From: Eustoma russellianum | Taxonomy: Eukaryota > Streptophyta > Magnoliopsida > Gentianales > Gentianaceae | Assembly (NCBI GenBank): GCA_036186865.1 | Contig: AP025062.1 | Coordinates: 26,723,437 to 26,787,436, forward strand | Direction: 5' to 3' | Length of the DNA stretch: 64,000 bases | In this document: positions 32,576-45,841 of the stretch, in pieces | Numbering within the stretch: position 1 is the stretch's first letter | How the letters are laid out: each line of letters opens with the position of its first letter | The notes under the pieces: generated by a model | What the model saw: the letters and a program-made list of their open reading frames with translations, nothing else | The model's database searches: none | What the model was told of the DNA's origin: nothing | Made by a program: the position numbers and the translations under genes

Positions 32576-34066
32576 TGTTGGAGAAAATCAAAAGAAATTG
32601 AAATTGGGTCAAGTTACAAATTGTGGTTAGCAACGTACTTTGAGCTAATATTATGATTAGTTTCACTAGTGATAAGTGAAAACTAATGAATCCTTAATTA
32701 TCTAAACGTGACGAGTACATAATTGTAGGCTTTTGAATCACTCAATTTCGATACCAGATGAATGAGAAATTAATGCTCAAAGTATAAGGGAAAGTCAGCT
32801 CAGCTCGGCCCGTACCTAACGGCTCAGGTAGCGGACTGAGCTGATGGACTTAGGTAGAGGACTGAGATGATTGGCTCAGGTTGCGGACTCGGCTACAGGC
32901 TGGTTTGCAGGCTGTAGACTGCAGGCCGGACCCTGTAGCACCGGGTCAGGTCTTATCAGCCAAGGAGGAGTTTGTTTCCGTTCAAACTCTTCAGGTTGTT
33001 AAGATTAGGCTAAGGTTAAATTTTGAAAAGTTATTAAACTTTAACCGGCCGAGCTGATCTGAATTTGTATGATTTGATGGCTCAAATTGAACAATTAGTT
33101 GATCTGACGGCTAAGGGCAGACCTGGTGCGGTTATCTGATCCAATGGTTCAGACCAGGCTTGTATCTGATCCTACGGCTAATATTGGACTGACTGTAACA
33201 AACTGGCCTCAGAATTTTCCTATAAATAGTGGCCTATCTGATCTCTGTTGTCACTCACTCAGAAATCCGAATTTCTTCTACTCTTCCTGCAATCTCCTTC
33301 TGCATACTCACTCCGTCATATACATTTCTGCATCAGTATACCGAGAAGTTCATGACATCTTAACAGGTTCGTAGAGTTCAACGCTGCAGTGCTACTCGTC
33401 TGAATTGAACTCCGTTGTATCTTGGGAGATGGTTGCTCCTCCGGTTGGGCATAGCATACCGGAGCAATACGTCTTAAGGACAGAGTCCTGGACTCATCTC
33501 AGATCTCTTCTCAGTAGAGCTGTGAAGGTTATTGCCGAGCTTAGCTCTGCTTTGTAGGATAGCACAGCACTGTTGTTGTACAGTGTTGCTATGTCTGCTT
33601 TGTGCTGAGAACATTCGTTGTTCTACAGCGTTGTCTTGCTAGCTTTGCTTTGTGCTGAGCTCTGCTGTTTGGCTAAGGACATTCGTTGTTCTACAGCACT
33701 GCCATGTTGAACTCTGCTCAACTGAAGCGGCTGAGAGCATAAATGTCGTTTGTTGTGCTGAGGTGCCAAGGTCGACAGGTCAGTGATTAGCCAGAACGCA
33801 AATAAATTACTCTGACTGGGCTGGTCTGATCTGTCTGATCAGTCTGACTTTAGTTCAGTTCTGCTGGAAGGCTGATAGCATAGAACCACTATTCTGAAGT
33901 GCTGTTCAGTTCAGGTCGGCAGATCGACTGACTATTCAGGACGCAAACTCAATTGCGCTATCTGAACTGTCTTGACTCTGCAGATCAGTCCAGCCTACTC
34001 TGAGCTCGGCAGGTCTGCCATTACTGTACAGATGTCAATTTTGTCTGACTTGAATTTTTTTCAACA
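32576..34066 (+). repeat. Copia-3 3' LTR
   Basis: 1491 bp ending TTTCAACA and followed by the target duplication tgtaa. A TATA box (tataaatagt) lies at 33221-33230. Confidence 0.93.
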
Positions 34067-34071
34067 TGTAA

Positions 34072-35538
34072 AACATGCATTTGAATTTCTAATATTAGCA
34101 TACATTTTTTACTGATAATCTTAATAATTTGTTAATAGTAAGTGTGAAGAAATCATGGAGTAAGATGCTCCATCTACTATGTAATTACAAGTGGCCAATT
34201 TCTTTTGAAAAAAATTCCATGTGCATCGTCACTTAACTGGGAAAGGAGTTCGAGACCAAGAATGAACTAGTGAAGGTGAGAGGTGCAGAAGCTGGAGAAA
34301 AATGGAGGTAGAGGCTAAGTGAAGGTGAAAGAAACGCATAAATGATAGTTTCTTTGTTCTAGTTTTTTAGTCTAATTTCAAAAATATAAGTAGTTAATAA
34401 AAAAGCATTTTATTTTATTTTTTAAATTATTACAAATATCTGTATTTTCTAGTTTTACATTTTGATGTCTTACATTGCTCATCACTAATATGTTGTCTCT
34501 ATTGACTGCATAAGGACACATTTAAATCTAAACATGAGTTAATGTGTTTGTTCTAGAACATGGAGACTTTTGATATTTCTTAAGAGAAATACTAGGCTAT
34601 AAAAAATTGGAACATGTGAGATAATTTGTGAAAAGGATAAAAACGTCTCTACACTATCATAATAATTACTAATTAAACAATCATTTGAAAATATCTAAGA
34701 CATGGTAAAAGAGAGGCTGCACTTCCATTATTCTATCTTCTTAGTTGTTAACCCTGCTAAGTAGGTTGGGATCTGGTGACCTTATTTTGCTAACCTGCAG
34801 CTGATCGTGAATCACGAAATGTTACGACGAGATAGAAAAAACTTTTTAACTAAAGTATGAACGTGACATTTCTTGATGACATCAGGTTAAAGTATTCGAT
34901 TATAATTATTGGGCGTTTCTACTGATAGAGGAATGTTGGGCCTAATTGGTCCATTCTGTAGCCCAATGCAGAGCACACTTAGCCGAATGGCCTAAAGCCT
35001 CCTACGTATTTAATACCATAGAATTATTCGAGCAAAATGTTTGGGATTTGTCCATTTTTAATTGTGATTTTGATTAAAGGGAAATTTGCCTCTAAATACC
35101 TAGTGTTAGAACGAATTTGTTTCGCCCAGAGAAGAAAATTAATTTTCTTCCCACTACAAACTTTTTTCCCCTCAAAGTACCCTTAACTGTGACCAAGAAA
35201 TATTAGGTTGTATTGCATGCGGAACGTTTACAGAGTAATGACGGTTGCTGTTAATTTTCGTATAAATTGTGCATCAGAGTGTTGCACACAGAGATGATAA
35301 TGATTACGGTGTATAAGAGATCTCGATGAATATGACCATTTGATGTGATGTGTTGTTTTATGATTTTGATTAGGTACGCTGAAATTACAGCGTTTGAGAC
35401 ACATTAAGTGATATGATAGTGTTTTTACTCTTACTTGATGCTGTATGCATCATAGAGACAGCTTGATTCCGTGATTGTTGTTTATGTTGTGATGTTTCAA
35501 TATGATCATTGTGTACAGGGAAATCAAGGTTGTACCTT
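34072..35538. other. spacer without recognisable gene
   Basis: AT-rich. Phrases such as gttgggcctaattggtccattc (34935) and taaccctgctaagtaggttggg (34747) look like old transposon sequence, but no terminal repeat or coding domain could be assigned. Confidence 0.45.
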
Positions 35539-36154
35539 TGTTATAACCCGGAAAAAAAAGAATAAAGAAATGAATTTTTTTTTTGAAAAGATAGAAATAA
35601 CAAAAACATTTAAAATAATAATAATAATAATAAAAGAATAATAAGGATAAGGATAAGGATTAAAGAATTTAGAAAAAAAGAGAAAAGAAATATAATAATA
35701 ATTAAAAAGAGAAGAAGAAAGGGATAAGATAAGAATGAAAAATAAAATAAAAATAAAAAAAAACTATGGGAGGGTTGAGGGGAGTAACGACTGCCCCCAA
35801 AAATGTCGGCCGAATTTGATAAAAGGGGGCAAGGGGCAACGGTTGGGAGAAAAGAAAGAAAAAAAAGGGCAAACGTAGCACAGAAGGAGGCGGCAGCAGG
35901 AAAAGGGAGGAAGGAGGAAGGAAGAAGAGAGAAGAGAGAAGGAAAAGAGGAAGGGCGAAGCATTCCAACGCAGTATTGATATACGTATAACGTATAAATG
36001 TCTGCAATTGATGTAGGTTCCCTTTTTCCCTCCAAATGGTACAAATTTCTATGTGCTTTTGTTGTTTTTTAATTGTTAAATTTTATAGCATGTTAATTAT
36101 CTTGAACAAAGTGAGAATTTGGAGCATTCTGCGGAACGCTTATACTGTATATGC

Positions 36155-36310
36155 GTGCTTTGGTTTTGATTTTAGGGGAAAATTTGATAATCAAAATAGT
36201 AAAACTGCTTTGGTTTTGATTTTAGGAAAAAATTTGATAATCAAAATAGTAAAACTGCTTTGGTAATGATTTTAGGGAAAAATTTGATAATCAAAAATGG
36301 TAAAACTGCA
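36155..36310 (+). repeat. minisatellite, about 50 bp x 3
   Basis: Three consecutive copies of tgctttggttttgattttag followed by ggaaaatttgataatcaaa and a short tail, with a few substitutions. Confidence 0.85.
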
Positions 36311-36473
36311 GTATGATTAGAGATTTTCATTTTTATTTTTACCTTAGATTAGCTCCCCATAGACTGGAAATAGGCGAAATTATAGATCGAGGTCGAAAAA
36401 TGGTCGCCGGAGACCGCTGGTGCGCCGCACGCGCCACTGTTATTTCAGGCGTTGGAATCTGCGTTTTTTCTTT

Positions 36474-36539
36474 AATATATATATATATATATATATATAC
36501 ATACATATATATATATATACATATATATATCTCTATATG

Positions 36540-36605
<66 letters not shown>
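36474..36605. repeat. AT microsatellite
   Basis: About 130 bp of (AT)n interrupted by ac and ct dinucleotides. It produces spurious Ile/Tyr-rich ORFs on both strands. Confidence 0.95.
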
Positions 36606-36608
<3 letters not shown>

Positions 36609-37204
36609 ACTGAAAGGGCCGAAGGACCTGATAGCTGGACAGGGCAACCTTAATGGGCTGGCTGCACTGGCGGCAGTCCTGGCCCAAACCGGTTTTATAT
36701 ATAAAAAAAAGCTGGCAGCTTAACGGACCGGGACGAATGGCCAACGGACCAGATCAGCTGGTGCCGACCCAATTATCCAGATAATATAAAAAAAACTTGG
36801 TAAGGCAGGCCAGTCTTAAAGGCCGGGCCTGCGCGTGCGGACGGACCAGGGCTGGTGGAAAAGATAAAGGAGCCAGCCCAATAAGGATATTTAAATGCAA
36901 ATTAAATTCTGAGATTATGATAATTATTATTTAATTAATTAAAAATAGTAATAATTATAGGAAAAATATAAATAAATATCAGAAAATCATAATTAAACTC
37001 CAGAAATTATAAAATGTTAAAATCTAATTATTTTCTTTAAATTTCTGTAATTGCGATAATTTATTTAATTTGCATAATTAGGTAATAAATATAAATAAAT
37101 TAGGAACAAAATAAGAAAAAATATAGAAATTGCATAATAAATGTATACAAGCCATGGAAAAAAAAGTTTAACCTCAAACAACATTAAATCATTACTCGGA
37201 TAAT

Positions 37205-37490
37205 AAATGAACCTAGATTTGAGTGCCGGAGGATGGTGAGGATGGGCCAGGGGCTTCAGGCGATTATTAAATGAACTTAGACTTGAGTGCCGGAGGATAG
37301 TGAGGATGGGCCAGGGGCCTCAGGTGATTGTGTTGTTTGCGTTCATGGCACGTGCATTGCATGATGGTGGTTCGTGACGTAAGGGTCACGGGCGCTCAGG
37401 ATGGTGTACGTCGGCGGGGCCATGCACACTCAGGATGGTGTACAATGGCAGGGCCACATGCACTCAGGATAGTGAATGTCGGTGGGTACG
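37205..37490 (+). repeat. two adjacent tandem repeats in LTR block 0
   Basis: First, a 64-bp unit repeated twice (agtgccggaggatggtgagg, copies near 37221 and 37285). Second, about 34 bp repeated three times (ctcaggatggtgtacgtcgg, ctcaggatggtgtacaatgg, ctcaggatagtgaatgtcgg; about 37395, 37429 and 37462). Confidence 0.75.
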
Positions 37491-38168
37491 ACCCACAGCC
37501 ACTCAGTAGGTCTCGGGATCATGCATTGCATGGCAGAGATATCGGCATTTTGTGTGACACGACTTTGTTGCGTGTGACATGCATAGTTGGTCATGCATCA
37601 CGATGTTGCGCATTCTTTAACTGGTGTGATTTACTTTTCCGCATTCTTTCATATCCTTATATGATATCATGTTTTACATGCTATGTGTTATATCATTTAT
37701 GGATGCTCGTCTTATGCTACTTGGAGGCAGGTGCCTACTGAGTGATTTTTCAGTCACTCACCCCTACTTCCCCCCCCACCAGGTGAGCAGGAAGAGACTT
37801 ATGACTACGTCTTTGTTGAGGACGGGGCTGATACAGCGGAGTGGGCAGTCTGATGGTCGCGCTTAGGATACTAGAAGACCCTGCGACTGTTTGTCTTTAT
37901 TTTATTGGGATCTCATCGGACACCACCTTGTTTAGTACGATAGACTCTAGATGCTAGCGTGTTGACTTATTGTCGTGACATATTTATTGTTTTTATGGAG
38001 GATTGTCTTTTATTCATATGAATTAATGTTATGGTATTACGTTTCCGCGAGAAAAATTTCTATGTCTTTTCGGACATGTTGGAAATTTATTCGACGCTTT
38101 GTATTCTCCTTAGTGAGATACGGCGGGCGCACTGTTCCCGATGCTAGGGTTCAGGAGCGGGGCGCTAC

Positions 38169-41100
38169 GATAAGATTTAAATAAATTAGTCGGTAACAAT
38201 ATAAGTCATTCGACTAAATTAAATCCAATAATAAAAATACATGACACAATAATTTTCACTATATAAACAAAAAAAAGAAAATAAATTAGGACATGATAAA
38301 TATCTTGAAAAGGAAGAAAAGGAAAAATGAATATGTGTGTACATACACATATACACACGGTTTTGGGTAGGAAAAGGAAGAATAAATTGTGGTTAGAAAA
38401 ATACCCCAACAAAATACCAGGTGTAAAAAATTATGTAGAAACCAAATGATGGTATCTGTCCTATTCTACTAACTCCCAACACACTCTTGGCTGCCACCTA
38501 CGCAAGGAAGGAAGACAAAATTTGTTGTCTTCAACACACATGGAAGCAATCATATTGTATACGAAAAAGTCTTCCACCTTTTTCACTATTTCTTACACCA
38601 TTCTTACACTCCTTACACACTCAACACAACAAGACAAACCCTGCCCTCTTTCCCTCATTTTGGCCGCCCTCTAGTCGAAAGGGTAGGAAGGTTTTCTTCC
38701 AAACACCTCACTTTTCTTACACTTACAAACCATGCAATTATCACATCTGCTACTAATACATCCAAGTCTTCATCATAACTTTTCTTCCATCCCACTAAGA
38801 CACCTAACCGGCCTGGTTAAAGTAAGACAAGTTTATTTGTCTTCACCCCCACAAGCAACCATAATGCATTCCACCAAAAGTCTCCCAACTTCTTACACCT
38901 TTCTTACAAATTCTTACACTCTTCAACCAAAGCCAACCACTCCCTTTCCCCTCCCAGATGGCCGGCTTCCTTGTAGTCAATAAGGAAGAAAAATTTCTTG
39001 CTTTCTACTCCATCTTCTACGCGTTCAAACAATCATTACTTTTATCTTCTTCCAACTCCATAATGGTTTCTTCTCCCTCTTTCTTACACTCCAACAGCAC
39101 CCCCTGTCTTGAAAAAGAGAAGAAACCTTTCTTCTCTTTCCATTCCCCACTTCTACATTTCTTCTACCTTCAACAAAATACACTCTCTTTCCCCTGCAAG
39201 ACAAACACATCTTCCAACTCTTCTTCCTCCCCTCTCTTGGCTGAGAGTTCAACTAGGACAAAAAAAGGAAGATTTTTCTTCCAATACTTCACCATCTACT
39301 CACACTTCCAAGACGAATTTTCATCCTATCTTCTTTCGAACCCTCAGACCTTCATAATTGATTTCTTTCCACCCCACTTCAACCCCAACCATCCCTCCTC
39401 TCTACCTTCCCTCTCAACTTCATCTTTAATACATTTCATCTCCTACACACTCTCTTTTCTCTCCTAGGAATGAAAAACAAAGTCTTCCAAGCCTCTATTC
39501 TTGTGTTTGGCTGAAAGTTTTCCAAGAAAGAACAAGAAGGAAATTTCTTCTCTTCACCTCATACACTCATCCAAAACAATAGCTACAACATCCTCCTTCA
39601 TCCAAGAACTAAGTACACCAACCTTAGTTGAGCCAAGAACCAACGAGTAGCAAGGTAAGAACTTCATCTAAGATAAGTTTGTATTTCTTCCATTTATCCA
39701 TTTCATGGTTCCTCACTAACCCACCATTTTATTGTCCAAAACCATTCGTATGGAGGCATAAAAAGGGAAGGTTTTTCTTCAAGACAAGTGAAGAAATCTT
39801 CACTTTTGTTTTAAGATTATGTGATAAAGGCAAGTACTCTTCCTAGATCCTTCATCGATTTCCAAAGATCTAAGTATATTTGTTCATATAAAGTTGGATC
39901 ATCCATGATATATGTTCAATGTTTTAGTATCAAAAATATGTAAAAGCTATGTTTATAAATGATGTGTATAGTGTGATATATGGAAGGTATATATTCGGCC
40001 ATCATGCAAAATATGGAATTATATGTGTAAATAAAATGAAATGAACGTGCTTATATGACGTATGTAGGAGTTAAAGAAAGAATATAAAGCCATATGAAAT
40101 GTTAAGAAAAGTTCACTAAGAAGACGTTTTTATACATGTGTTCATATGTTTTTCATGAAGATCATCACTTATGTGTTTATTTATGATTTTGGCTCTCATG
40201 AACTTTTGTGTTCTTTATGTAGCATGGTATGAGGTAATCATATTTGTGTCTATGTTTCTAGCTCACAAAAGTTGTTACTTGATGATCTACATGTTTATTT
40301 ATATACATATGTTACACGGCCAAGTTAGGGTTTTGTAGCATGTTTACATTGTTTTCATGATTTCCATCATTTGATATGTTTATGGATTTTATGATGATTT
40401 TGCAAGTCATTTTGTTGATGGAAACTAGCATGCATATAGTTGGAATAAATATCAAAACAAAGATACAAGTGAGAGTGGTGATAAAGAAAGATTTAGGTGA
40501 CATACAATATATTATATGTATTCGGCCATATGGCCCAAAAAAGGGAGAATAAACTTTGTTACATGTTATAAATATATAAATGCATGTTATATACAAAGAT
40601 TTGACCATAAGGCTAAAATATAGAATCAATGAAGTGTTTTATATGGTCTAAAATATAGAATCAATAAAGTGTTTTACATAAAAAAGAAAATATAGATATG
40701 TAAACATATATAGAGATTTCAGCCAAAAAAGGACATTTATGCATATGTATATATACACGGTCAATATATATATTTTGATGTGGAATAGATAGCTTTGTAC
40801 ATGTTTATGGATATAAATATGAATAAAATAAAGTATGATAGCAAATATGATTACTTTATTTGCATTCTTATGAAATATGAAAGCATATGGAAATGATTGT
40901 TAAATTAGGATTTTTGTCCATTTTTCGTTGAGTGTAAGATGTATATTTTAAGAAAATATAGATGGATAAAATAAAAGAAAAGTGGGCTGTTTTGGAGTGG
41001 ATATGGCTGAGAGTTATGGTATAGATTAGAGGGTGTATTTTCATCATTAAAGGCATGGGTTATGTGCACATGTGTGGGGTTTATATAATAGGATGATATG

Positions 41101-42402
41101 AGAATGTTTGAATTATTAATATGTTGAGATGGACTAGGAGGTCGAGCATATGCATTCATATTTGCATTTCATGAAATGTTTTGGAAAGTTCTTATGCGAA
41201 TTATTTTTCAAAGTTTTATGCGTAATGAGCCATACTAACGAGAAGATTGATTCCATCGACACATGATATGATATGTTATGATATGTTCTAGAGGCCGTCA
41301 TGACACCGACTGACCTTGGTGGTGGTCATGGGCATACAATATGTTATCGATGACCGAAGCACCGGCATGACACTGGAACCTAGTAGATGTTGGTGTCATG
41401 GGTATACAGTACCTCACCCTTATGTTGGCCGAGTGTAAGACCTTGTCTAGGACAAGGGATCTCTGTCATATCGACGTCACCATTTGATGCCATGTACATA
41501 TAATGTAACACCACGTAGACTCATCGGGATTCATATTTGTACATGATCATTATATGGGGAATCATTCGGTATGCCGTGCAGTATCATTCTTACGTTATCA
41601 TAAGTGCTATAGCCACCATATGAAATGTCATTTTTTAAAGGTTTATGGAAATGATATATTATGACATGTTTACAGAAAATGGATATGATATCATGTTTCA
41701 TCGTTCACATTTACATGATTCGTATTGGCACTTGATGCATATAGATGATGAGACTAAGTATGATGATTATCTTAGACTTTGATTGGGAATATTAAGGATG
41801 GACATGTATAGTGAGCGTTGTATGCTCTTGCGAATAGAAGAATATTTACTTCGATGATGATATTAATTATATATGTGTTATAGGTTAATTGGTTACATTT
41901 ATGTTATGCACTTTATTTATTTTAAATGGAGACGTGACATGTTATGTTCTTTATGTACACATTCATTATCACTCTGTCTCCATATGTTTGATCCACATGA
42001 CGTATCTAGACGGACTATTTGCTGGGCGATTAGTGTTATTGCTCATACTTGCCTTATTGCATTGCAGAGAACAGATATCACGCTACAAGTTTATCAAGGA
42101 CGAGCTCTGATAGATTATTGTGATTGATGAAGTATACCCGAGAGTTTATCTTTTGAAGATGAGAGGCATTGCATCAGGATGTATTTAGAGGATTTTAGAG
42201 TTTGGTACATTACTACATTGTACAAATTTATAATGTAATGTAATGTATGTCAATTGTATTTCGTTTAGGTTATGTTTCTTCCGCTATATAGAACCATGAT
42301 TATGTCGGCATGCACATGTATGATATTGATGCCTTGTACTTCTCGTAGCAGAGTACGACGGGTGCACCGTGCCGAGACTATAGCCTGGGATGGGGCGCTG
42401 CA
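38169..42402 (+). repeat. gypsy-type LTR block 1, 5'-truncated
   Basis: Related to the 5' LTR of Gypsy-A. The stretch at 38180-38260 parallels about 43375-43450 (aaattaaatc...aaagacatgacacaa), the pyrimidine-rich leader and cggccatatggcc words recur, and the 3' end acgacgggtgcaccgtg ... ggggcgctgca (42402) is equivalent to the Gypsy-A LTR end. Roughly the first 150 bp are missing at the junction with block 0. No primer site follows, so it is a solo or recombined LTR. Confidence 0.6.
38560..39640 (+). other. long pyrimidine-rich tract of LTR block 1
   Basis: About 1.1 kb dominated by C and T on the plus strand (runs like cttacaccattcttacactcc) with recurring ggaagaaaaatttcttg-type words. An equivalent but shorter tract lies in the Gypsy-A LTR at about 43600-43960. 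It is probably the transcribed leader (R-U5) of the LTR. ORFs in it (for example 38958-39467) are low-complexity Ser/Phe-rich text and not real genes. Confidence 0.55.
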
Positions 42403-42681
42403 CAATATCATCAAAGCTTGTGTGTCTTCTTTTAGGATGACCACCTTAACACCTTATATACTTGGCATCCTCAAGCAACATTATTTGTCCACTTATATCA
42501 ACCAAGTTGACTGAAATTTTCAGCAAAATGACTTGGAAGTTCTTGACTCCAAACGGCTACTTGATTAGCTTCATGACCGTTACCTTTGCTTGCTGGCAAA
42601 TTTTTGCTACCAAGTAATTTTGTTGTGTTTTGGTTGATCCATATGGCATAATCTTGTAAACAAGTCAAAATATGATTGGAG

Positions 42682-42706
42682 CATCAATCAATCAATCAAT
42701 CAATCA
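42682..42706 (+). repeat. atca microsatellite
   Basis: Six tandem atca units within the R fragment. Confidence 0.9.
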
Positions 42707-42944
42707 TATCCAGTATATCCTGACGACAGCAAAAGCTAACGCTAGGGTCTGGGGAGGGTGAGTGGCAGGCAAACAATACCTCCATCCGAAGGGATAGAGA
42801 GTTTGCTTCCAATGAGACCCTCGGCTCTATATTTATTTCATAGATAGAACAATAATTAAATATGTACTAGTGAAGGGATTTTGTTAAACATAAACAGAAA
42901 TCTTCCGATATTAAAATAGTCATAACATAGTGTATGCACAAATA

Positions 42945-43196
42945 TTAAAGACCATTTTCCATGTGTAAAAACATGTGGGCACTCAGATTCAATAAAGAGA
43001 AACGAGTAGATAATAGTTGACATGACTTATTCAACATATAATTCAAAATTTTGACATTTTTCTCCTTGTAAGTTGTGGCAAATTTTGTTTCAAGGATGCT
43101 CTCAAACTCTCTGCACCAGTGTAGATAATAAGCTCCGATAAAATAATATATAAGTATGCCTAAGATTAAAATAAGATATGACAAGAAAACCGTCAC
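42945..43196 (-). pseudogene. partial copy of the repeat-R ORF
   Basis: An 83-codon ORF matching residues in the middle of the longer R ORF at 51449-52021. The shared core is C-R-[ED]-F-E-S-I, T-K-F, TYKEKNV, NY, KSCQLLS and FSLLN. Beyond its stop, homologous text continues in broken frames down to about 42540. Function unknown. Confidence 0.5.
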
Positions 43197-45437
43197 ATAA
43201 TTATACGATACCGATAATGTTACGCCCCCGAAATTTTGTTACCTCAGGACATGTTATACTATCGTACTTAGTAATATTGAACTATAATCGAATGATACAT
43301 TACTTGATATATCGGTATACGAATAAATTAGATGACGAACATTTATGATTACATGATAAAATTAAAATAAGACTAGTATGTAACAACTTAAATCACTAGA
43401 ATAAATTAAATCAAAAAGAAAAGACATGACACAAGAATTTCGTACTGCTTAAATAAAAGGAAAATAAAAATTAGGACATTAGAAGATATTTTAGAAGAAA
43501 AAAGGAAGACCGTAAAAATCGGCCATATGGCCTAAATAGTGAAGTTAGAAAAAGTCTTAGAAATCGCACTAGATTATACGGAAGAAGTAGTCCTTTTCTT
43601 ACATTCTCTCAACCACTCCACTTAATCCCTTTTCCCTCCTTTTCCCTCCTTCCCCCTTTGGCTGGTCACTTATCCTTAGAATAGGGAATTCACCCTCTTT
43701 CTTCCACACTGCACATTTCATTCATTAACCAACATCTTTTTCTTCTTCCAAGAAAGAGAAAACAAGTCTTCAAGCCCCATTTCTATCCTCAAAACCAAGA
43801 GCACAAGAGTGAAGGAAAAAGGGAAAGATTTTCTCTCTTCATCACACACTACTTCTCCAAGATAAAGGTTAAGACACCCTCCCTCTTTTAGTCTTAGAAA
43901 TCAAAATTTAGTGGAGTCAAGGAAAAGGGAATTCAAGGTAAGAATCCACTTAAACACGAGTCTACGTACTTCTATCCAACACTTTTCAGAATTGCTCATC
44001 ACTCTCTTCTTTGGCTCATCATACGTGTGTTGTTCTAGGAAAGAAGAAGGAAGAATCTTCAAGCTATGACCAAGGAGAAAGCTTGTAGATCACTCATCAA
44101 GGTGAAATCATCAAGTATAAACTTGAAGCAAGTGAAGTAGGAAAGTACATCTCTTATATTCTTCATGTCATTTTCAAAAAAAAACAACTAAGTTTCAAAG
44201 AAAAATGGATCAATTATGAGTATGTTCAAGGTTAAGTTTCTATAGAAAAACAAGTAACGAGACTTACAAGTATGTTTGACTATGTTAAGGACTAAGAATA
44301 AGAACATCCAAGCTATATTAACATGAAAAATACATGTTGATACCAAAACAATAAATGAGGCTAAAAGGAGTGTTTTTTGAGTCTTCATGGGAAGAAATGA
44401 CCATGACCAAGAGTAGATATAAACATATTTAGATAAAGGAGAAAAGACCATATGAAAGAAGAAAAATGAGGCCTTGCGTGCAAAATGAAGTATGAAGATG
44501 TATATGTATGTAATTCGGCCATATAAGAAATTTTGGACAAGATTAATGTATAATGAAGTATGAAGGTGATGCATGCACTTAGTTAAGGTTTAATGTCAAG
44601 ATCCTTGTACTTAAATGATGAGTTTTGGCCTCCCCAGAACCCTTTGAACTCTCGGCCAAACCCCCCCTCCCCCCAACACCCTTGATTGAACAAAATTAGT
44701 TTTGGTAATATTTATGATTAGATAGTGTGACATGTAGTGATTAGTAGACTTTTAGGGGATTCTGTATATTTACTTAGAATGAAAGGTTCAATTCACTTGA
44801 TTTCCAACACTTTGTAACTTTGGAGATAATAGAATAATTATTGGAAAAGATATGAAATTTTAGGCCATAATATCAATTATAAACTTAAGGGCAGTGTTTA
44901 TGTAGTAGGTTGTGCAGAATAAGTGATAGGTAGGAAGACACCTAATTTTCGGCCAAAAAGTATCATCTAAGTGTAAAATATATATTCTATAAAATGGTAG
45001 GTGGAAGCATCCCCATTCGGCCATAAGAAAGTTTTCAAGGGTAATTTGGGCATGGTAGGTGGAAGCACCCCCATTCGGCCATACAAGAGTTTTCAAGGAT
45101 AATTTGGGTAGTTTATAAAATGGACCTCAAATGTGTGTGTAGGAATATATGTTGAAAAATATTATCTTTTGAACTTTGCTAAAATTTTGGTTCTAAGATT
45201 CACTAAGTGTAGCATGGCTTGGATTAAAGATAAGGATATAATAGTTAAGTGTTATATACATGGAATAAGGAAATTTCGGATTTCATAAGGGGTGTGTGCA
45301 TATATATATATATGATTATGAAACTTGGATGTAATATGGATATCCCATGGATTACTGCATATGGATAGATACTGTAAGGTACTTAGTATGGATCGCAACA
45401 CATATAGGTATAACTGAATGGACATTGAGTCAATTAG

Positions 45438-45443
45438 TATACA

Positions 45444-45475
<32 letters not shown>
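45438..45475 (+). repeat. cata microsatellite
   Basis: About nine tandem catacata-type tetranucleotides inside the Gypsy-A LTR. Confidence 0.9.
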
Positions 45476-45476
<1 letters not shown>

Positions 45477-45792
45477 GTATATATACCGAGATATGTATGT
45501 GTGTGTATATATAGTTCCCAAAAATATGTACTTATATACATTAATGTATATAGGTAAAACAGTATGCAGTTGTGGCATGGTTGGAGTAGATATATATACA
45601 TGTAACCGAATGGATTTAGATGGAGAAATATATTCACGTGTAGTTGTACTTATAAAAATTGGAATGTATATTCATATACCACATGGACATGGATCATGAT
45701 GCGCGTCATTTATTTCAAAAGTTCATTGGTTTTAGACATAGAAAAATTTCATCTTGCATTTTTTGCGAAATCACGAACCCACCGCGGATATG

Positions 45793-45841
45793 ATATAGAT
45801 ATGGATATGGATATGGATATGGACATGGACATGGACATGGA
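45793..45841 (+). repeat. atggat/atggac hexanucleotide array
   Basis: About eight hexamers, first ggatat/atggat and then atggac. Diverged tatggat/catgga words continue to about 46130, so the array was once longer. Confidence 0.85.

Larger units (their letters stand above)
26561..34066 (+). mobile_element. Copia-3, full-length old Ty1/copia retrotransposon (Tork/TNT1-like)
   Basis: 7506 bp between exact 5-bp target duplications tgtaa (26556-26560 and 34067-34071). LTRs of 1488 and 1491 bp differ at many positions (by eye over 10%), so it is the oldest datable insertion here. Gag of the UBN2 type with one CCHC knuckle, and the RNase H end NLADPLTK followed by a long 3' leader and gtgggggat polypurine tract, fit the Tork/TNT1 group. 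I could not identify a standard tRNA-Met primer site after the 5' LTR. Confidence 0.93.
35539..38168 (+). repeat. gypsy-type LTR block 0 (solo or recombined LTR)
   Basis: Starts TGTTATAACCCGG and ends with the gypsy-LTR tail acggcgggcgcactg ... ggggcgctac at 38168. The last CA is not preserved and block 1 follows without any internal region. The interior holds several tandem repeats and an AT microsatellite. Upstream of the end, gtgagcaggaagagactt parallels the gcagagaacag region in the other gypsy LTRs. No coding sequence. Confidence 0.6.
42403..43217 (-). mobile_element. fragment of repeat R, interrupted on both sides
   Basis: Homologous to 51260-51900 of the full R copy (shared words catcaaagctt, gatgaccacc, cttggca, and the protein-level match described for the ORF). 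Its left side is cut by LTR block 1 and its right side by Gypsy-A, whose insertion duplicated gataa (43213-43217). In full R the sequence continues past the equivalent of that site (gtcgataatatcac). Confidence 0.65.

Noticed and set aside
34072..35538. Search for a host gene, tRNA or rRNA in the longest unannotated spacer
   Set aside because: No frame with plausible codon content or splice structure and no tRNA-like or rRNA-like words found by eye.
36313..36744. Ile/Tyr-rich ORFs on both strands
   Set aside because: They are translations of the AT microsatellite at 36474-36605 and have no biological sequence character.
38958..39467. 169-codon Ser/Phe/His-rich ORF
   Set aside because: Lies in the pyrimidine-rich leader of LTR block 1. 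It is low-complexity with no domain, and openness is explained by base composition lacking TAA/TGA/TAG.
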